From CAZWRN01 sp964636275 (GTDB lineage Bacteria > Patescibacteriota > Microgenomatia > Daviesbacterales > UBA10151), in contig CAZWRN010000039.1 in assembly GCA_964636275.1 (NCBI GenBank), positions 1 through 7,951 of the forward strand: a DNA stretch of 7,951 nucleotides. Reading direction: 5' to 3'. Made by a program: the position numbers and the translations under genes. This document shows positions 6,530 through 7,951 of the stretch, in pieces (within the stretch, counting starts at the first letter, position 1; each line of letters opens with the position of its first letter). The notes under the pieces are model-generated. The model did no database searches and had not been told where the DNA came from. It saw only the letters and a list, made by a program, of their open reading frames with translations.

Positions 6530-6584
6530 GCAGCTAAACAGTCTTTTGGGTTATACCTAAGAGCCAAAGGACTGCTTCCTTTTT
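6521..6584. terminator. Long-loop bidirectional terminator-like inverted repeat overlapping the HTH gene end
   Basis: AAAAAGGAAGCAG (6521-6533) and CTGCTTCCTTTTT (6572-6584) are exact 13-bp complements with a 38-nt loop. For the minus-strand HTH transcript, the 5' arm is the coding sequence for Lys-Lys-Glu-Ala, and the 3' arm starts at the base right after the TAG stop and ends in five T. In the plus direction the same structure also ends in five T and could stop read-through from the glycosyltransferase operon. The long loop is unusual for an intrinsic terminator. Confidence 0.5.
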
Positions 6585-6740
6585 ATAACGCCTATCACCC
6601 CGAGAATTGATTCGGATAGCTGGTAATTTTCCTCTTTTACCCCATCTTTTAATAGTAAGAGGGGAGACACGAAGCACTTCTGCAACTTCTTTAACTGTTA
6701 AGAGATCAGGAAGATTTTCTAGTGATACTTTGTCAGCCAT
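6534..6740 (-). CDS. Small excisionase/MerR-like helix-turn-helix DNA-binding protein
   Basis: This 68-residue protein is nearly all one winged-HTH of the excisionase/MerR-like type: LLTVKEVAEVLRVSPLTIKRWGKRGKLPAIRI (13-44), then the wing NSRGDRRYKKEAVLWLL (45-61). The recognition helix is VSPLTIKRW. Length is typical of stand-alone excisionase-family proteins, which act as recombination directionality factors or small transcription regulators; no integrase is visible here, so a regulator is likelier. The HTH closely parallels residues 23-50 of the giant surface protein (VSKDTLRRWEAKGKI against VSPLTIKRWGKRGKL). The start is supported by AAGGA 7 nt upstream. It has its own promoter, a leader dyad that suggests autoregulation, and a terminator-like hairpin overlapping its end. 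Two truncated copies of its 3' end lie just downstream. The dimer partner and target are unknown. Confidence 0.9.
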   Translation of the reverse strand: MADKVSLENLPDLLTVKEVAEVLRVSPLTIKRWGKRGKLPAIRINSRGDRRYKKEAVLWLLGITQKTV

Positions 6741-6747
6741 GTTTAAA

Positions 6748-6752
6748 TCCTT
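6748..6752 (-). promoter_or_regulatory. Shine-Dalgarno of the small HTH gene
   Basis: AAGGA on the minus strand (6752-6748) is separated from the ATG at 6740 by 7 nt, which supports that start. Confidence 0.75.
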
Positions 6753-6757
6753 GTATC

Positions 6758-6786
6758 AATCAGATAAGATCTAACTAGATCCTGAT
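6758..6786. promoter_or_regulatory. Operator-like dyad in the leader of the small HTH gene
   Basis: GATCTA (6768-6773) and TAGATC (6776-6781) flank AC. Outside them ATCAG (6759-6763) pairs with CTGAT (6782-6786), with four extra bases on one side. The element lies between the proposed promoter and the Shine-Dalgarno, where a bound protein would block transcription or an RNA hairpin would affect translation. Its left half AATCAGATAAGATC and the word AGATCCTG (6777-6784) both recur in the 3674-3794 element, with 5 nt between them here and 19 nt there. This makes it the best candidate binding site for the HTH protein. Confidence 0.55.
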
Positions 6787-6803
6787 GATTTATACATACA
6801 TCT

Positions 6804-6833
6804 TTTATATCACAGGGGTACAAATAGAGTCAA
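6804..6833 (-). promoter_or_regulatory. Sigma70-type promoter with extended -10 for the small HTH gene
   Basis: On the minus strand TTGACT (6833-6828) and TATAAA (6809-6804) are 18 nt apart, and TGA precedes the -10, giving an extended -10 element. The predicted transcript starts near 6797, leaving a leader of nearly 60 nt that contains the dyad. The remaining 6834-6880 up to the protease stop holds nothing I can name. Confidence 0.7.
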
Positions 6834-6880
6834 GTAATAATAAGACTACAGGGTATAACTAGGGAAAGATAGCAGTTGAA

Positions 6881-7891
6881 TTAAAGTTTGTAAATCTGTT
6901 GAGTTCTTATGATATGGTCCATATCGGTAACTGGAGCTACAGTTGATCCAATGTAATTGTTTCGGTCTATATTTAATGTTCCCTTAGTTGCAATCAATCC
7001 AGATTCAACTGCCATAACTGATCCCGAGTCTAAGGAGACAATCGGTCCACCACTTGATCCACCAAATGGGATCATTCCATATACAGAACGAAGTCCCTTA
7101 AAAGAATATCTTGGGTATGGTTTAAAATCGGGAGATAAGGCGGTACCATCCATCTGAGCCAACCAGACAGAACCTTGATTGACCAATGTCCCATATTGTC
7201 TAAGTTGCATATCTTGTCCAATCTCTTCGGTAGCAATCTGAACACCATTTACTCTGCCTCGAGCAAGACCCGTTGGTGCATAAATCAATCCCAAATCTCC
7301 ATCTGGTGAATAAATCATTTGAGTAACTCGAAAACTTTGGTTGAAACCAGGATGGTAGACAATCCCACCCATGACTGGTGTTTTTAAGTCTTCTGTAATC
7401 ACATGTCGGGCAGTTAAGAATAGGCCAGATTGATCAATCATAAGTCCTGTTCCACGACTAGTTTTTTTGGAGGTCAATTCTGTGAAAATGGCTGAAACAT
7501 GTTGTGGCATCGATGCTATTTTTCGCAAAGGATCAAAAGGAGTACTACTTTTGGCCTCGTTCCACATCTCTTCTATATCCGAATTACTGATTGAAGGATA
7601 AGATTTAACCCCTGGACGAGGAGGGAGAGAGGCTGTTAATTGGATAGGGTTAACTTCATATTTTGAGGGATCAACCGGGGGAAGAGGAGTACTTTGATAA
7701 TTTAAAGTATCGTACATCTTTAATAGTGTAGGTAATGAAATTCCGGCTACACCAAATCCAACACCACCTAATCCTAATCTAATAAGAAAATTTCTTCTGG
7801 ATAATTTGTTTTTTTCTTCTTCACGAGATGCTGCCTTTAATTGTCTATTAGCAGCTCTTCTTTGTGCTTTAGTTGGTCCTTTTTCTGGCAT
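6881..7891 (-). CDS. Tat-exported trypsin-like serine protease
   Basis: This is a 336-residue protein. After a charged N-terminal stretch it has a twin-arginine motif, SRRNFLI (31-37), followed by a Gly-rich hydrophobic stretch to about 55, so it is probably exported folded by the Tat system; cleavage is uncertain, and it may stay anchored. Residues about 60-120 are a Pro-rich linker. The protease domain begins near 130 and shows the chymotrypsin/trypsin-fold triad: H163 in LTARHVI, D199 in SPDGDLGLIY and S280 in FGGSSGGPIV. No PDZ domain follows the protease domain, unlike HtrA/DegP, so it may be a processing or housekeeping protease of the cell envelope. The ATG at 7891 lies 8 nt from a strong -10 and has no Shine-Dalgarno. 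It is upstream of the HTH gene on the same strand but 140 bp away, with a separate promoter between them. Substrates are unknown. Confidence 0.92.
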   Translation of the reverse strand: MPEKGPTKAQRRAANRQLKAASREEEKNKLSRRNFLIRLGLGGVGFGVAGISLPTLLKMYDTLNYQSTPLPPVDPSKYEVNPIQLTASLPPRPGVKSYPSISNSDIEEMWNEAKSSTPFDPLRKIASMPQHVSAIFTELTSKKTSRGTGLMIDQSGLFLTARHVITEDLKTPVMGGIVYHPGFNQSFRVTQMIYSPDGDLGLIYAPTGLARGRVNGVQIATEEIGQDMQLRQYGTLVNQGSVWLAQMDGTALSPDFKPYPRYSFKGLRSVYGMIPFGGSSGGPIVSLDSGSVMAVESGLIATKGTLNIDRNNYIGSTVAPVTDMDHIIRTQQIYKL

Positions 7892-7899
7892 AAGTCATA

Positions 7900-7928
7900 A
7901 TTATATCAAAAAAATAACCCTATAGCAA
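7900..7928 (-). promoter_or_regulatory. Strong sigma70-type promoter, probably giving a leaderless mRNA
   Basis: On the minus strand TTGCTA (7928-7923), a 17-nt spacer and a perfect TATAAT (7905-7900) preceded by TGA form an extended -10 promoter. Only 8 nt separate the -10 from the ATG at 7891, so transcription should begin at or within a few bases of the start codon. The lack of a Shine-Dalgarno fits a leaderless message. Confidence 0.7.
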
Positions 7929-7951
7929 ATTAATAAAAATATCGACCTGTA

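Noticed and set aside
6305..6600. CRISPR array or direct-repeat array
   Set aside because: The three repeats are unevenly spaced (109 and 85 bp) and diverge at silent codon positions, so they are copies of a gene end, not a CRISPR array.
6534..6740. Excisionase of a prophage or integrative element
   Set aside because: The fold fits, but there is no integrase, tRNA gene or attachment-site pair in the window; a small transcription regulator explains the context better.
6957..7157. Plus-strand frame of 66 codons
   Set aside because: It is the complement of the catalytic Ser region of the protease gene.

Overview
The window reads like accessory cell-envelope DNA from a bacterium with a small, moderately AT-rich genome that uses TGA as a normal stop: both glycosyltransferase genes end in TGA, so the TGA=Gly code of some candidate phyla is excluded. 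The combination of a very long HTH + membrane anchor + tail-fibre-like repeat protein, a GT4/GT26 pair and a Tat-exported protease is what I associate with Candidatus Patescibacteria (CPR), perhaps Microgenomates. That placement is inference from resemblance, not a search result.

Layout. (1) Positions 1-3445, minus strand: one uninterrupted reading frame of at least 1148 codons that runs off the left edge. It encodes a MerR-type helix-turn-helix, a basic/proline linker, one membrane segment, and over 950 residues of Ser/Thr/Gly/Ala-rich repeats like those of phage tail fibres. (2) 3446-3834: a divergent intergenic region rich in repeats, with TGCATA boxes, a cluster of seven GATC sites inside a long imperfect inverted repeat, and a four-copy 7-bp tandem repeat touching the next start codon. 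(3) 3835-5816, plus strand: a two-gene operon for a GT4 glycosyltransferase and a WecG/TagA/CpsF (GT26) glycosyltransferase, overlapping by 4 bp. (4) 5817-6533: about 700 bp with no intact gene. It holds an interspersed-palindrome-like element, a perfect palindrome, AT-rich inverted repeats, and two truncated tandem copies of the 3' end of the next gene. (5) 6534-6740, minus strand: a 68-residue excisionase/MerR-like HTH protein with its own promoter, operator-like dyad and terminator-like hairpin. (6) 6881-7891, minus strand: a Tat-signal trypsin-fold serine protease with an intact catalytic triad.

How the parts may work together. The two glycosyltransferases fit synthesis of a lipid-linked surface polymer, the giant protein fits a surface fibre, and the protease acts outside the membrane. 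Two HTH domains of similar sequence occur here, one free (68 aa) and one tethered to the membrane at the N-terminus of the fibre. The dyad in the leader of the free HTH gene shares a 14-nt identical word, and a second 8-nt word, with the GATC-rich region between the fibre gene and the glycosyltransferase operon. The most interesting hypothesis is therefore a small regulatory circuit in which the free HTH protein, and possibly the membrane-tethered HTH of the fibre, act at the same operator family to control surface-structure genes. This is inferred from sequence and needs binding data.
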